Assembly: GCA_003344405.1 (NCBI GenBank)
Contig: NOWV01000091.1
Span: 233,506-297,505 of the forward strand
Direction of reading: 5' to 3'
DNA: 64,000 nt
From: Trichoplax sp. H2
Lineage: Eukaryota > Placozoa > Uniplacotomia > Trichoplacea
The position numbers and the translations under genes are program-made. Shown here one piece after another: positions 51,612-61,919 of this stretch; position 1 is the first letter of the stretch; the number at the start of each line of letters is the position of its first letter. The notes beneath the pieces were generated by a model. The model ran no database searches. It had not been told where the DNA came from and saw only the letters and a list, made by a program, of their open reading frames with translations.

Positions 51612-51905
51612 ACTGCACATATCAAATTAGATTATTAATAGTATTTGGCTAAATTTAAAAATGAGCTTGTCATGTATAAATAAAAAAATTTCATAATTTC
51701 ATGTTAATAGCGTCTATTCTTATACACCACAAAAATTGGCGTACTATATTGATCTACTGTACATATGAAATTAAATTATTGGTAGTATTTGGCTAACTTT
51801 AAAAATGAGTTTATCTTGTAAATATGAAAGAGATTCATAAATTTCATGCTGGTAGCATCTATTCTTGAATACCGCAAAAATTTGTGTACTAGATGCGTAT
51901 TGATC
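51612..51905. repeat. Tandem duplication, unit about 146 bp
   Basis: Copy 1 (about 51612-51757) and copy 2 (about 51758-51905) both run from GCACATATCAAATTA-like sequence through AGTATTTGGCTAA, TTTAAAAATGAG, TTCATGTTAATAGC-like sequence and TCTATTCTTATAC to a CGCAAAAATT end. They are moderately diverged. Confidence 0.8.
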
Positions 51906-52746
51906 ACTAAGATGAAATACAGCCCTTATGATAAATCAGTTACACTTTCAAAAATTTTAATCTGCTTTTTAGCACAGAGGTAGCTTCAATATCAATAAAT
52001 TTATTAATCGTTAAAGCTAATAACTTAATTTAAATGGATAAAATAATTGTTGAGATTTCGTAACACGAAAGCTATTATTCAATCGCAAGACGGTAAACGT
52101 AAAATAAAATTACAATATAGAATCGAGTTTTACAGCAACATTATAATTGAAACTAACTTATCAAAAAGGATGTTAAGATTTTTACATTATTTATATCTCC
52201 GTCTAAAACAAATTCTTATAGGATAAATATATATCAGCGAAAGAAATTATTCACAAAAATCTAGTCTATTATAATTGATATTATTATAAAATAAAAAACT
52301 AGATAGAGATTCGATCTTTAGGAAATAATAAAGTTATAGGAGATAGAATTTTGTGTGCGATTATTTATTATTCTTGTGTTATTTTTTACAAAACTGTGAT
52401 AGGAATTGATATGATTGTACATTTTGTGAAAGTATCAGAGTAATACTTCAATGATGATGTGGCATATAGAATGGAAAAGGTTGATTTAGCAATTATTCAA
52501 AACCGAGTTACAACTAGTAATATATGCTTATATTATATTACATTTACAGTTAGCGATATTGTGACCGTCACGATAGATTTTTTAAGGTAGTGTTCATATA
52601 TATGTACATATCCCGCAACATCTATCTGAGTACAGAAGTTGCGTACTATCTGAAGTAATAGAAGTAGTTTAGGATAAATGCAAAGAAGGGGTAGAAAAAT
52701 AAATGTGTGATTTTATAGTTTCGACTATATCGATTAACATAAAAGG

Positions 52747-52752
52747 TTTATT
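52747..52752 (-). terminator. AATAAA overlapping the stop codon of the 275-residue gene
   Basis: On the minus strand the end reads GAAGAATAAACC, so the TAA stop lies inside an AATAAA hexamer. If used as a poly(A) signal the 3' UTR would be only about 15-30 bases. Confidence 0.35.
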
Positions 52753-53575
52753 CTTCTATTTGTTGATTATCATTTAAGGTTATGATTATGTTTGATTCGC
52801 GACTGGTACCCGCTGACCTTTGATTGGATTTTTTCTTTTTTAAACTAGAATTCATTAAGGGCTTCGATGATACTCTTGCAGATAAAGGTAAATTTGAAAT
52901 TTGTAATCCAAGCACAGAGTTTGCTGCTTTATCTGCTTGTCTTATTTCGTCTTTACGTTGATTATTATTTAGATGATAGCTTACTCTTTTCTTGCCTTGT
53001 GTCGATTTATAGGGAATAGAATAAGATATAACACGACCTTGGCTATTAATTGGAGGCATTCTACCATCAGTTTGAAATTTTAACAATTTATAATCGATAC
53101 GTTGATAGCGATCATTATTATTTGATGCAATCGTGTTTTTTTGTTTCTTTGCGATTTGTCTTTCGTAATGGCTGATGTTATTTTCGCCAACCCATGCCAC
53201 ATACGGCAGTTTAATAGGATAAAGTTGAGCTATGAGGTCTGTTATATCACGATGTTTACCTTTTGGACTAGTTGTATTATAGCTATCTTCATTATCCAGT
53301 AAATCGTCGTTATCTAATGTCTCCTGATCAACGTAAAATTCTTTCCAAATATTACCATGATAACCATTCCCATTGAGATCTACGTCCTTGCTATATCGAA
53401 TTTTTTCTTGACTGGCTTTCATCCATTTTGCATATATAGGAGAAATTTTACCACTCGCTCTCGTTGAGAATTCACTACGTAACCAACTTGATGAATTTAA
53501 TTGGCTATCTAAAATCTTTTTCTTAGGTAAATACGTTTTATCCGTTCTTGGTTGAAATGCAGCCATTTTTGCCAT
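52748..53575 (-). CDS. Unrecognised basic protein, 275 residues, apparently single exon
   Basis: The ATG at 53575 sits in a good context (TCATGGC); a second Met follows at residue 4. The protein is polar, Lys/Asn/Ser-rich and basic. Its most structured-looking part is about residues 30-150: W31, RASGKISPIYAKWMKAS, YHGNIWKEFYVDQETLD, an acidic Asp/Glu/Asn stretch, then DITDLIAQLYPIKLPYVAWV and a basic helix-like run with HYERQIAKKQ. The C-terminal third is Ser/Lys/Asn-rich and probably disordered. I see no signal peptide, membrane segment or catalytic motif, and I do not recognise the family. Length, composition and lack of internal stops argue that it is real. An AATAAA hexamer overlaps the stop codon. 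Confidence 0.7.
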   Translation of the reverse strand: MAKMAAFQPRTDKTYLPKKKILDSQLNSSSWLRSEFSTRASGKISPIYAKWMKASQEKIRYSKDVDLNGNGYHGNIWKEFYVDQETLDNDDLLDNEDSYNTTSPKGKHRDITDLIAQLYPIKLPYVAWVGENNISHYERQIAKKQKNTIASNNNDRYQRIDYKLLKFQTDGRMPPINSQGRVISYSIPYKSTQGKKRVSYHLNNNQRKDEIRQADKAANSVLGLQISNLPLSARVSSKPLMNSSLKKKKSNQRSAGTSRESNIIITLNDNQQIEE

Positions 53576-54649
53576 GATGATTTGATTCTATTTTTAAACG
53601 TGGGTTTATTCATTAAAGTTAGTTTAGGCCATATTTACTTTAATTAAAAACTAATAGGTTAAGCGATAACGACGAATTTATAGTTAAAAACTCGATACGA
53701 TAATTCAATTGAATAAATTACTAGAAGACGTAGAATAATATTTTCGTAGGAGTAAAAAGAAACAAAATTTAACTGGTATCAGTCATCACTTTTTCTGCTG
53801 AACTTAATCTATTTGATTTATGAGTTTATCGATTTGATTTCTATATTATTAAGATTGAAAAATAACTGGGGTATTCCAATTCAAAGGTAAAAGTAAAAGT
53901 TTTCTAGAGAATTTTTCATATTCTTTCGCTGTCATAGGATAGTGAGGTAGAACTGCGACGAAATTACAATACTATTATTTTACTCTTAATAATTAAGTAA
54001 TATGTACTTAAAAATTAATTTAATCATTATACTTTACAAGGCAACCTTTGACTAATTAATGGTGCTTTTAATCCTATGGCGTAGAATTCGTCACTTACAT
54101 CGATGCTTGAATGGAAGATGAAATATTAATCCATGGTGGCCATAAAAGATTCTTTACTGGTATTCAAGATTGAGAAATGTCTTTTCCATATCCAATACAG
54201 TTAATGCCTCTGGTAGCTTCTTCATAGGTTGTTTACTAAAACTAAATTCACGCGATTATCCGATTTACTCTTTAGTCAGTTGCTATAGAAACCGACTGCC
54301 TGTGGTTAAGATGGATTTGATTTACCGTCTACTGTAGACAATAGACATGCTTAAACTGCCCTCCAATCTATCTTAATTCTACTGTAGTTCTCATCACTTA
54401 CTCTACCCGCTAATATTACCATGTGATAGTTCTTTTAGTGTATTGTAAGAGTGCTCGTATGTACCGCAAGTTCCTAACTCAAGAAATTATACGGTCGCTG
54501 ATCACCGCTCTTAGTGTGGTTTACTGTATTCAAGATTCATTTAATATTGAATTCTAGAGTACATTTGATGAAGGCCTACAACCTGCCTTAATTCTACAGT
54601 ATAGTACCCATCGTATTTTATTATACCCATATTTGCCAGCATGACAGTA
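53576..54649. other. Region between the 275-residue gene and the repeat block
   Basis: This should contain the promoter of the minus-strand gene. I see no gene here; frames are short and stopped. Confidence 0.5.
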
Positions 54650-55420
54650 TTATGCTGCATTATGTCTGCAGTAGGCTCTTACTCCTACACTATTATAATT
54701 TGCTGATGGCGCCTCTTGATAGTAGGGGCTATCATACGGATACTCGATACTCTTTAATCATTTTCACTTCTTGAGAGTATCTCAGTAGTAGATTGTAAAA
54801 TGTAAATGCCCTAATATACGTCTTGAGGCCTTGATTTAGTTCCATCACCAACATGATGAAGTATTTACCACTAATCAATTCTGTCCATTATCAAAAATAA
54901 TGGCATTAGTTACTACTCAGTTAAAACCCATGTGTAATTTACGAATAGATTCTGTTGTATAAGTAGATCAAATGCCTCTATATCTACACTATTATAATTA
55001 GCTAGTAATGCCTGCTGATAGTAAGATACCATACAGATACTCAATACTCCCTGATCATTTATATTGATAAATGGATTTCTTGAAATTATTTCCGTAGCAG
55101 ATTTACAGAATGATGATCTATCAAATAAGTATTAAGATCTCCATTTAATTTCATCACTAATATGGTGAAGTATTACCATTAAATCAAGTCTTGTCCATTA
55201 TCAGGCATAGTGGTATTATTCGCTATTCCGTTAATATGTAATCTACGCGTAGAGTGATATAAGTAGATCAAACAATATCAGAAATTATAGCAGATTTTAG
55301 CCAATTCTTGTCTATCATCAGAAGCTATGGCGCTATTCACAATTCAGTTAATATGTAATTTACGCATAGAGTGGTTTAAGTAGGTCAAATAATGTCAGAA
55401 ATTACAGCTAATTACTATTA
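54650..55420. repeat. Tandem repeat, unit about 300 bp, two full copies and one partial
   Basis: Copy 1 (about 54665-54980) and copy 2 (about 54980-55275) share CTACACTATTATAATT, CTGATAGTA, GATACTCGATACTC-like sequence, TTCATCACTAATATGGTGAA, TCTTGTCCATTATCA, ATGTAATTTACGC and TATAAGTAGATCAAA. A third copy (about 55300-55420) keeps only the final third. Confidence 0.8.
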
Positions 55421-56015
55421 TTGATATGATTTACTCTACTCAAGGTCAATTTACTGTCATTCGATAGCAAAGCCTATACCAAGTAGCATACAGCTAGTAA
55501 TCAGCACTTAGAGCTAGCTATAGCCATGATATTGCAGCGGCGTCATTACCATGGCAACTAGAATACAATACCATCTACTTAAAGTTGATAGACACATGAT
55601 ATTGTTATGATTATTTACAATATTTTCCTAATTATTAGTTATTAAATTTGGAGGAGCTATAAAACCAAGTTCAAGCGAGTTGTGTAGAAATTTTAAAACC
55701 ATTTATTGCTGAGGAGTAAGTTTATAAGCAGTTTATGGTGCCGCAATTGGTGTTTAACTTTATACTTCATCTTGGGTTAATAAGCACAGGACGTTCCAAC
55801 GTGATGGAGCGAAATCTATGCTGCTATAGTTTACATGAAGATATAGAATATGGTGTTAAATTATAACTGGAAACTTTCTACTATCACTATCGTCTAGGCT
55901 AATGCGCTGGTGAATATTGATCAAGTATAATTTTCTGAACCACTTCTATGGTAAGTTGCAAGTCATTATAGTAAACTACTGCCAACACAAGGAATAATTG
56001 AATCGTTTATTGGCC
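55421..56015. other. Upstream region of the Lys-rich coiled-coil gene
   Basis: It contains a TATAAAA sequence at 55658-55664 on the plus strand, about 350 bases before the chosen start codon. No other feature is clear. Confidence 0.4.
55658..55664 (+). promoter_or_regulatory. Possible TATA box of the coiled-coil gene
   Basis: TATAAAA in the context GAGCTATAAAACC, upstream of and on the same strand as the gene at 56016. In AT-rich DNA such a match is weak evidence. Confidence 0.25.
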
Positions 56016-57269
56016 ATGGGGACTGAAACTTTCCTTAGCATGATACTCGATACGCCAACTGATGATCTTGTAGCATCTGAAAGTGTGGATCATGCAAAAA
56101 ACGATTCTTACAAAGGTAGTGACGTTCACGAAAAATATATCGATGAGGCTTCTTTCGTCAGCAATAACTTAACAAGTGCAAATATAGAATTAAGCAAAGA
56201 CGAAATTAAAACCGTTCTCATCCAATCCTATTTATCACCAAGGACTGGCTATGGAAAATATAACTTAGTTGGAACGCTGACTCAGGAAATTAATAATTTA
56301 CTATCGAAGAAAAAAGTTAAACGCAAAAATCATAGGAAAAAGAAGAAAATTCTTCCGATGGATAATCAAGAACAGAATCAAAATAGAGCAGCTGATAAAG
56401 AGAAAAAATTATTAAACAAACAATCCGTTGACAAATCAATTAAGAAAGAAGATGATGATGCTTCAGTTGTAAAAAAAGAGTGGATACCTAGCGATCATAG
56501 GCTTGATAATACTAAGAATGAATACATTCTTGCTTGGATTAGACAGAAAGATGAAATTGCCCTTAAGAAAAGGCAGGAAATAAAAAAGGAACGTAAACAG
56601 AAGAAATTAAGTAAGGAGGAAAGGCTGATACAATCTGAAGTTAGAGAACGACAAGCAAAAACTTCATTTAAACGTTGGCTGCGTATAAAAAAGCGAGAAG
56701 AAAAATCAGCTAATCCTGTCAATAACTCATCATCTGTACTCTCCGAGAAACAAGTTGTAGCTACTCCACAAGAAAGTAATCAAGATGTTGACGTCAATCA
56801 TGACAATGATCAAGTTAATGAAAAATATGGCCAACAGGATGAACAAGCCCATGTTGAAAAGGCATCAGTATCATCGTCGAAACACCAAGAGACCCCATTA
56901 AAAAAGGAAACGAGTAAAGTTAATCAACGAAGGCGTAAGAAGAAAGCGAAAGCTAAAGTAAAGGATGAAGCTAAACAATCAAGTTCTAGCAATTCGCAAA
57001 ATCATCTTGCGATTCGTAATGACGATATATTAAAAAAACGTATTTCATATGATGAATGGTTGAAACAGAAAAGCATGGAAGACAATATGAAAAAGAAGAT
57101 GGATAAAAATAAGGATAGCTCTTATGATGAAGAAACAAGTCAATTAATAAGTAAAGTAGCCAAGAAAAGAATGTTAAATATATTAGCAAGTAAAAAGAAA
57201 GTAGACTGTGGTCAACATTTGGATAAAGTGAAAAAAACGTTGGACAATCCGCATAGCCACAAGTATTGA
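56016..57269 (+). CDS. Lys/Glu-rich coiled-coil protein with W-x-x-x-K repeats
   Basis: The open frame begins at a TTG (55998), so I take the first ATG, at 56016, whose context GCCATGGGG is a strong initiation site. This gives 417 residues. The N-terminal ~90 residues are acidic and mixed; the rest is very basic and charged. Predicted coiled coil spans about residues 165-235 (AWIRQKDEIALKKRQEIKKE; KRWLRIKKREEK), and a third unit (YDEWLKQKSMEDNMKKKM) lies near 345-365. Repeated W-x-x-x-K units in charged helices occur in ciliary and microtubule-associated families such as CCDC34, CCDC181 and MAP9; I cannot assign it to one of them. A microtubule or ciliary role is inference from that resemblance. 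A single exon is unusual next to the intron-rich neighbours; an upstream exon remains possible, as CACAAG at 55986-55991 could be an acceptor. Confidence 0.75.
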   Translation: MGTETFLSMILDTPTDDLVASESVDHAKNDSYKGSDVHEKYIDEASFVSNNLTSANIELSKDEIKTVLIQSYLSPRTGYGKYNLVGTLTQEINNLLSKKKVKRKNHRKKKKILPMDNQEQNQNRAADKEKKLLNKQSVDKSIKKEDDDASVVKKEWIPSDHRLDNTKNEYILAWIRQKDEIALKKRQEIKKERKQKKLSKEERLIQSEVRERQAKTSFKRWLRIKKREEKSANPVNNSSSVLSEKQVVATPQESNQDVDVNHDNDQVNEKYGQQDEQAHVEKASVSSSKHQETPLKKETSKVNQRRRKKKAKAKVKDEAKQSSSSNSQNHLAIRNDDILKKRISYDEWLKQKSMEDNMKKKMDKNKDSSYDEETSQLISKVAKKRMLNILASKKKVDCGQHLDKVKKTLDNPHSHKY

Positions 57270-58836
57270 TTTCAGAGTAGTTATATGAGCTGTATAAATT
57301 GCGTAAAATCGTATCATTCTCCTATGCTATAGGCGTATACCATAGAATGTTTGCCATTTAGTAATTAAATTTTATAGTTGATTAATTTCTCGTTCGATAA
57401 TACTGTAGATCGTGTACGAAATTTTTCAAGTCATTGTCATAAATATTTGGTTCGAACATATTAGTAAATGTATAATTTGGCTATAATTAGATATTGCCAT
57501 CACATAGGATATTCAATACATCGTTCTCTCAAATACTAACATATACTATATGACTATTAATAGCAATATTTATTTCTTACTTATTGTAACTGTAGTTGCT
57601 CTAATTAAACTGTCACGTGCGACATTCGCAATATCCATGTAATATGGTCATGGCAAGCAGTAAGTTATTAGATTGTGCTTATTTTTGTAAATTAAATCAA
57701 ACAATAATGAATACATGGACGTTAATTGCCTTTAATTAATCTTTTACTGAAAAGCTGTTGTTGTCGCTTTTAATATATTGACATTCGGCATCATAAAAAT
57801 CTCAACCTGCAATATTAGCGTAATTAGAATAGGTTGATAATTATAAATATATACCGAAGACAAATTCCTATTTATAAATTATAACAAGAATTGATTTATT
57901 ACTGATGAGATATCTATCTTTTTATTATCAATAATTGCTGCACTGCTTCATGAAGTTACCATGATTCTGCTTTGACTTACTAGTTGTATTTCTGTCATTT
58001 AAATTATACAATTCTAATATATATAAGCTTTACAACAGTGTGACTACGGTCACTATTTCATGAATTCTTATTATTCTAATCACAATTATTTTGTAAAGGA
58101 GCAGCTGTCTAAGCTGATATTTAATATTATATTTTAAGTATTGACTTCAAAGATCTCCAAACTTGTACTATTTAGGTATATAAAATGAAATAATAGCAAT
58201 TCATATCAATGTCCTATTTTGACATACAGTATAACCACATATTTTAATCTCCATTCTATTTTCTACATGATATTAATTACAGTCAATAGACAGGGTACAT
58301 TCCTACAGCATTAAAGCTAATTCTTTTATGAAGAAATTACAGTACTATTGGAGATTAATCGATACAATATAAAATCTTGCTGTTGTAAATTATTTTTTCT
58401 TTATTTTTGTATTCTAATGTTTAATTACTGCCACTAACTTTATACTAATATTGAATTCGATGACGATCAAATTGTAACCAATTTTAGCTGTACTTCATTG
58501 GCATAATGCATTATCATATCGAATTGGTTCAGATGAAATGACTATCACTACTACATTTATTAATTGTACATATTATTCAAGATTGAAAATTGAACGTTTT
58601 ATAAGTAAATAAAAACTAATTCTCATACACTATCCATTATCAAATGATAACAGTGATGAAATTATTCGTTTTATATGTTGACGCCATAAATTATCGTCAT
58701 TATAGTAATCTGTCAAGAAAGAGCTATATAATCAGTTGCATCCATCCATAAGGTTGTTTCATTAACGTTATAGAACGTCATTAAAGATATCGGCTAGGCA
58801 TTTCAATATTGGTCAACTCTATATTAGTAAACGTAC
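57270..58836. other. Intergenic region between two convergent genes
   Basis: The plus-strand coiled-coil gene and the minus-strand HDHD3-like gene both end towards this stretch, so it holds two 3' UTRs. TTTATT at 58556-58561 could be the HDHD3 poly(A) signal on the minus strand. No gene is seen. Confidence 0.5.
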
Positions 58837-59565
58837 TTAAACATAATTTAAAATATCAGCTAGACTTTTTAATGTTCTTACATTAGTTGGGAGAGTATTA
58901 TTAGCGTTAGGAGTTAAGTTAGGATCACTTTGTCGTTGCACTAAGTAGGAAATCATACCAGCCTTTTCCGCTGGATAGTAGTCTACTTCGAGACTGTCAC
59001 CAATGTAAGCACATTGATGAGCTGGTATATCTGGTAAATCTCGAAGTGCATAGTGAAATATGCCTAGGTCCGGCTTTGCATGACCCGCTGCTACACATGT
59101 AATAACTTTATCAAAGTAATGGTTAAGCTTTAACTTTGGGAGTAGATCATGTAGACGCTGATCAAAGTTCGAAATAATGCCTAGTGGTAATTGTTTTTCT
59201 TTCAATTTTATTAAGGTTGGTTCAACATCGGGATAGACAGACCATGAAGGAGAAGACCGATATTGGGTCCATAAACGTTCAAAAGCGGTGTCGATCTTGG
59301 ATTGGCATTTTAAACCGGAATCTGACAGAGTATGAGTGACAAGTTGATGCCACCATTCTTTGGCTGTAATACCAGACGATTGGCCAAAATTAGGCTTGGT
59401 TTTATTGAACTGTTTCCAGTAAATTTCAAAATGACGATTGATTGTACTCGGAGGCATTTGTATTTGGAATAGCTTGAAGATTGCTTCCGCGTATTGTTCA
59501 CCTGCTGATGAGCGTACGCCAAATAAAGTGTTTGTAGCATCAAAAAATATCCACCTTAAAGGCAT
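58837..59565 (-). CDS. HDHD3: HAD-superfamily hydrolase, HDHD3-like
   Basis: Members of this family have the haloacid-dehalogenase fold with an alpha-helical cap; the substrate of HDHD3 is not established. The open frame extends to 59595 but starts there at TTG, so I use the ATG at 59565, giving 242 residues (human HDHD3 about 251). Motif I is FFDATNTLF with D9 as the expected nucleophile. The cap includes FGQSSGITAKEWWHQLVT, a strong match to HDHD3. Motif II is IISNFDQRL (S132), motif III the lysine of AGHAKPD (K164), motif IV YIGDSLEVDY (D190, D195). The usual second Asp of motif I (D-x-D) is Thr here. An acceptor-like TTTGCTTAG lies 22 bases before the ATG, so a 5' non-coding exon is likely. 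Confidence 0.93.
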   Translation of the reverse strand: MPLRWIFFDATNTLFGVRSSAGEQYAEAIFKLFQIQMPPSTINRHFEIYWKQFNKTKPNFGQSSGITAKEWWHQLVTHTLSDSGLKCQSKIDTAFERLWTQYRSSPSWSVYPDVEPTLIKLKEKQLPLGIISNFDQRLHDLLPKLKLNHYFDKVITCVAAGHAKPDLGIFHYALRDLPDIPAHQCAYIGDSLEVDYYPAEKAGMISYLVQRQSDPNLTPNANNTLPTNVRTLKSLADILNYV

Positions 59566-61007
59566 GATGGTCAATGTTTTAGAGATCCTAAGCAAAAGAA
59601 TTATAATGGAATAAAGTGTTGGTTAATTTAAGTCAACTACAATGCTATTGAATGAGTATTTTATGTATAGGAGAACGCCTATCTGTCGTTCTGAAATGCT
59701 GGAGCAATTTGATTTGAAAAGTCAAAGCTGATGGTCTTGAACACAAGTAATTTAATGCATGTTGTTGCAAAATTGCGTCGCAGTGTCCGCATACACCTAG
59801 TTATATCCTACACAGTGATGAGTGATTTACTACAAACCCATAAGGCGTGTTAATCATTCCAAGCCGTTGCTTACTGCAACATTTAGAGATGCTAATAAGA
59901 GATGGTAAGAGGGCGAGTAGAGTAATGTACGAGTAGAATTGTCATTTGTGTACCATTATGATGGCAATAATTAATTGGAGCATACTTAGGAAAAGTGTGC
60001 TCGTAGATCTGTAGCATGTAGCAGCTATCAGTAGTTTGCAGCTAGGATGCACTTAAAAATGTTTGAACATTATGATGGTAACTTGTACAGGTAATGAAAT
60101 TACATAACTGCCATAAGAATATACTGTACTGCAATCGAAGTACCATGAATATAGATGTAGGTAATGCAAAGTACAGTAATTTAGGTGTCTTGGGATAAAG
60201 CGACCTATAATTTTGATTGAAATAAAGTATTCACTCAAAGAAACGGAATATGCTGCAAATGGATCAAGCAATGTCGTCAGTAAACTATGAATAGAATTGA
60301 CGAGTAGGTCGATGCAATCCGGGCCCTTCTACTGGTTAATTTAATAAGGACTACTACAGTGTATCATCTCAACTCCACAAACCTGCTTGTTGCTGCCTAT
60401 TGGTAACGATTCTTGCTCAATTTTGTACGTAGCAAAGGTTGCTTTTTATTACATGTAAAAAACCAGCGTTAATGTGTTGATATTGGTTATACCAATAACT
60501 CTTCAATCTTTCCAAGTCTTTTACTCATCGTTTTCAGGCCTAACTATTTCGCAATTTCTATTTCACTCCCTAGATTATCCAGTGATTGTAACGGAATTGA
60601 AGAGTTCTGTTCAGTAGATTGCAATCAGCAACAGCTTGATCCGTAAACTGTATGAGGTAGTTTGCCGAGTTCACTCTCTTTAAACGCTATTCTACAGTAA
60701 GATTCTGGTTGATCGATAGATCGATAGCTGGACGGGCATTTACCACAGTGCAGGATTGCAGCAATAAAGATTTATCCAATGATTTTGATAAAGTTTCGTT
60801 CTCTATCATGCAAATAACAGCTCAATCCCTCAACGAAACAGATAGATTGCAGTCTTTACTCTATTACATCGATGCCTACTGTAGTCTCGTTCTGCAAATA
60901 TGAATTTTTACTGAGTGCAAGCACGCGCACAAGGCGAATCTACTGATTAACTACATCCAGATCGATAGGAACTACACTACAAGTAAAAACCCTAACTATA
61001 GTTATTT
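59566..61007. other. Intergenic region upstream of HDHD3
   Basis: This should hold the HDHD3 promoter and first non-coding exon. No gene is supported; the short frames at 60053-60271 and 60709-60903 are not convincing. TACTGTA words reappear here. Confidence 0.5.
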
Positions 61008-61312
61008 CTGCTATCGGATATTGTCGTCGCCTACGCTGCTCTATTTCTTCATTATAAGACAGTAACTGGTGATATCGATTTTAAAATGTTGTTCAACGAG
61101 TAGAGGCAAGACTGCTAATCTTTGATTAAAAATGCCCCCAGCATTGCATTATATTCTGCGATCGGATATTGTAGTCGCCTAAGCGGCTCTATTTCTTCAT
61201 TATAAGACAGTAACTGGTGATATCGATTTTAAAATGTTGTTCAACGAGTAGAGGCAAGACTGTTCATCTTTGATTAAAAAATGTCCCCCAGCATCGCATT
61301 ACAGTACAGTAA
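61008..61312. repeat. Tandem duplication, unit about 150 bp
   Basis: Copy 1 (about 61008-61156) and copy 2 (about 61157-61312) run from TGCTATCGGATATTGTCGTC through GCTCTATTTCTTCATTATAA and GGTGATATCGATTTTAAAAT to CCCCCAGCATTGCATTA. They are nearly identical, so the duplication is recent compared with the other arrays. Confidence 0.9.
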
Positions 61313-61893
61313 CGACATTGCTTGATAGGCTCCATCTTTAATTAATGTCGGGAAATGGACGTGGAAATACAGAGTTGATATTGACAGAAGGAATATTCAA
61401 CTACTTCACGTTACTGTTCGGTGTGAGTGAACTAGCGTTTGCTATTTTCATATTGGTATACGCTGAACTATGCTACCATGTTGGCTACATATTGCACGTA
61501 GACGTTAGGAACACGGTTATCGCTGGAAATAGCAGGGCGGTTATCAGCAATGCCGAAACTTGGTTACTGTATACAGTCTAGATTGTGGAAAATAATCATC
61601 CACTGTACAGTACAGTACATTCTACATGGATTTTCAATTTCTATTTTAGTGTATGTTATAGATCAGTCTTACATTGGGAAATTACAAAGTTAAGCAATGT
61701 ACGATGTATAGCATGCTTGGATAAATTTGACAGCAGAATTATTATATGCAGATTGGGTTGGAGAGTTATGATTCTTTGGTAGCGAAGGATTTCTCCACGC
61801 AGCTTACATAGAAGAACTACAAAGTCAATTGCATTAATTTGTCTTCAAACACTTCTTTAATTGGCAATGTTAATTACATTCATCTATATCTAG
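61313..61893. other. Region downstream of RPS13
   Basis: Plus-strand frames at 61345-61581 and 61585-61782 are open but have no splice context or recognisable family; I do not call them genes. Confidence 0.45.
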
Positions 61894-61899
61894 TTTATT
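61894..61899 (-). terminator. Poly(A) signal of RPS13
   Basis: AATAAA on the minus strand, about 20 bases after the RPS13 stop codon. A short 3' UTR is usual for ribosomal protein genes. Confidence 0.7.
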
Positions 61900-61919
61900 C
61901 ACAAGTAAGATGAAAAGGT

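Larger units (their letters stand above)
49854..52747. other. 3' UTR of the ORP8-like gene and convergent intergenic region
   Basis: The first part is probably 3' UTR, with an AATAAA pair at 50536-50545. The rest shows no gene; a two-copy tandem repeat lies at 51612-51905. The next gene is on the minus strand, so the two are convergent. Confidence 0.5.

Noticed and set aside
61345-61782. Two open plus-strand frames with hydrophobic stretches
   Set aside because: No splice sites, no family resemblance, and they lie in repeat-adjacent intergenic DNA.
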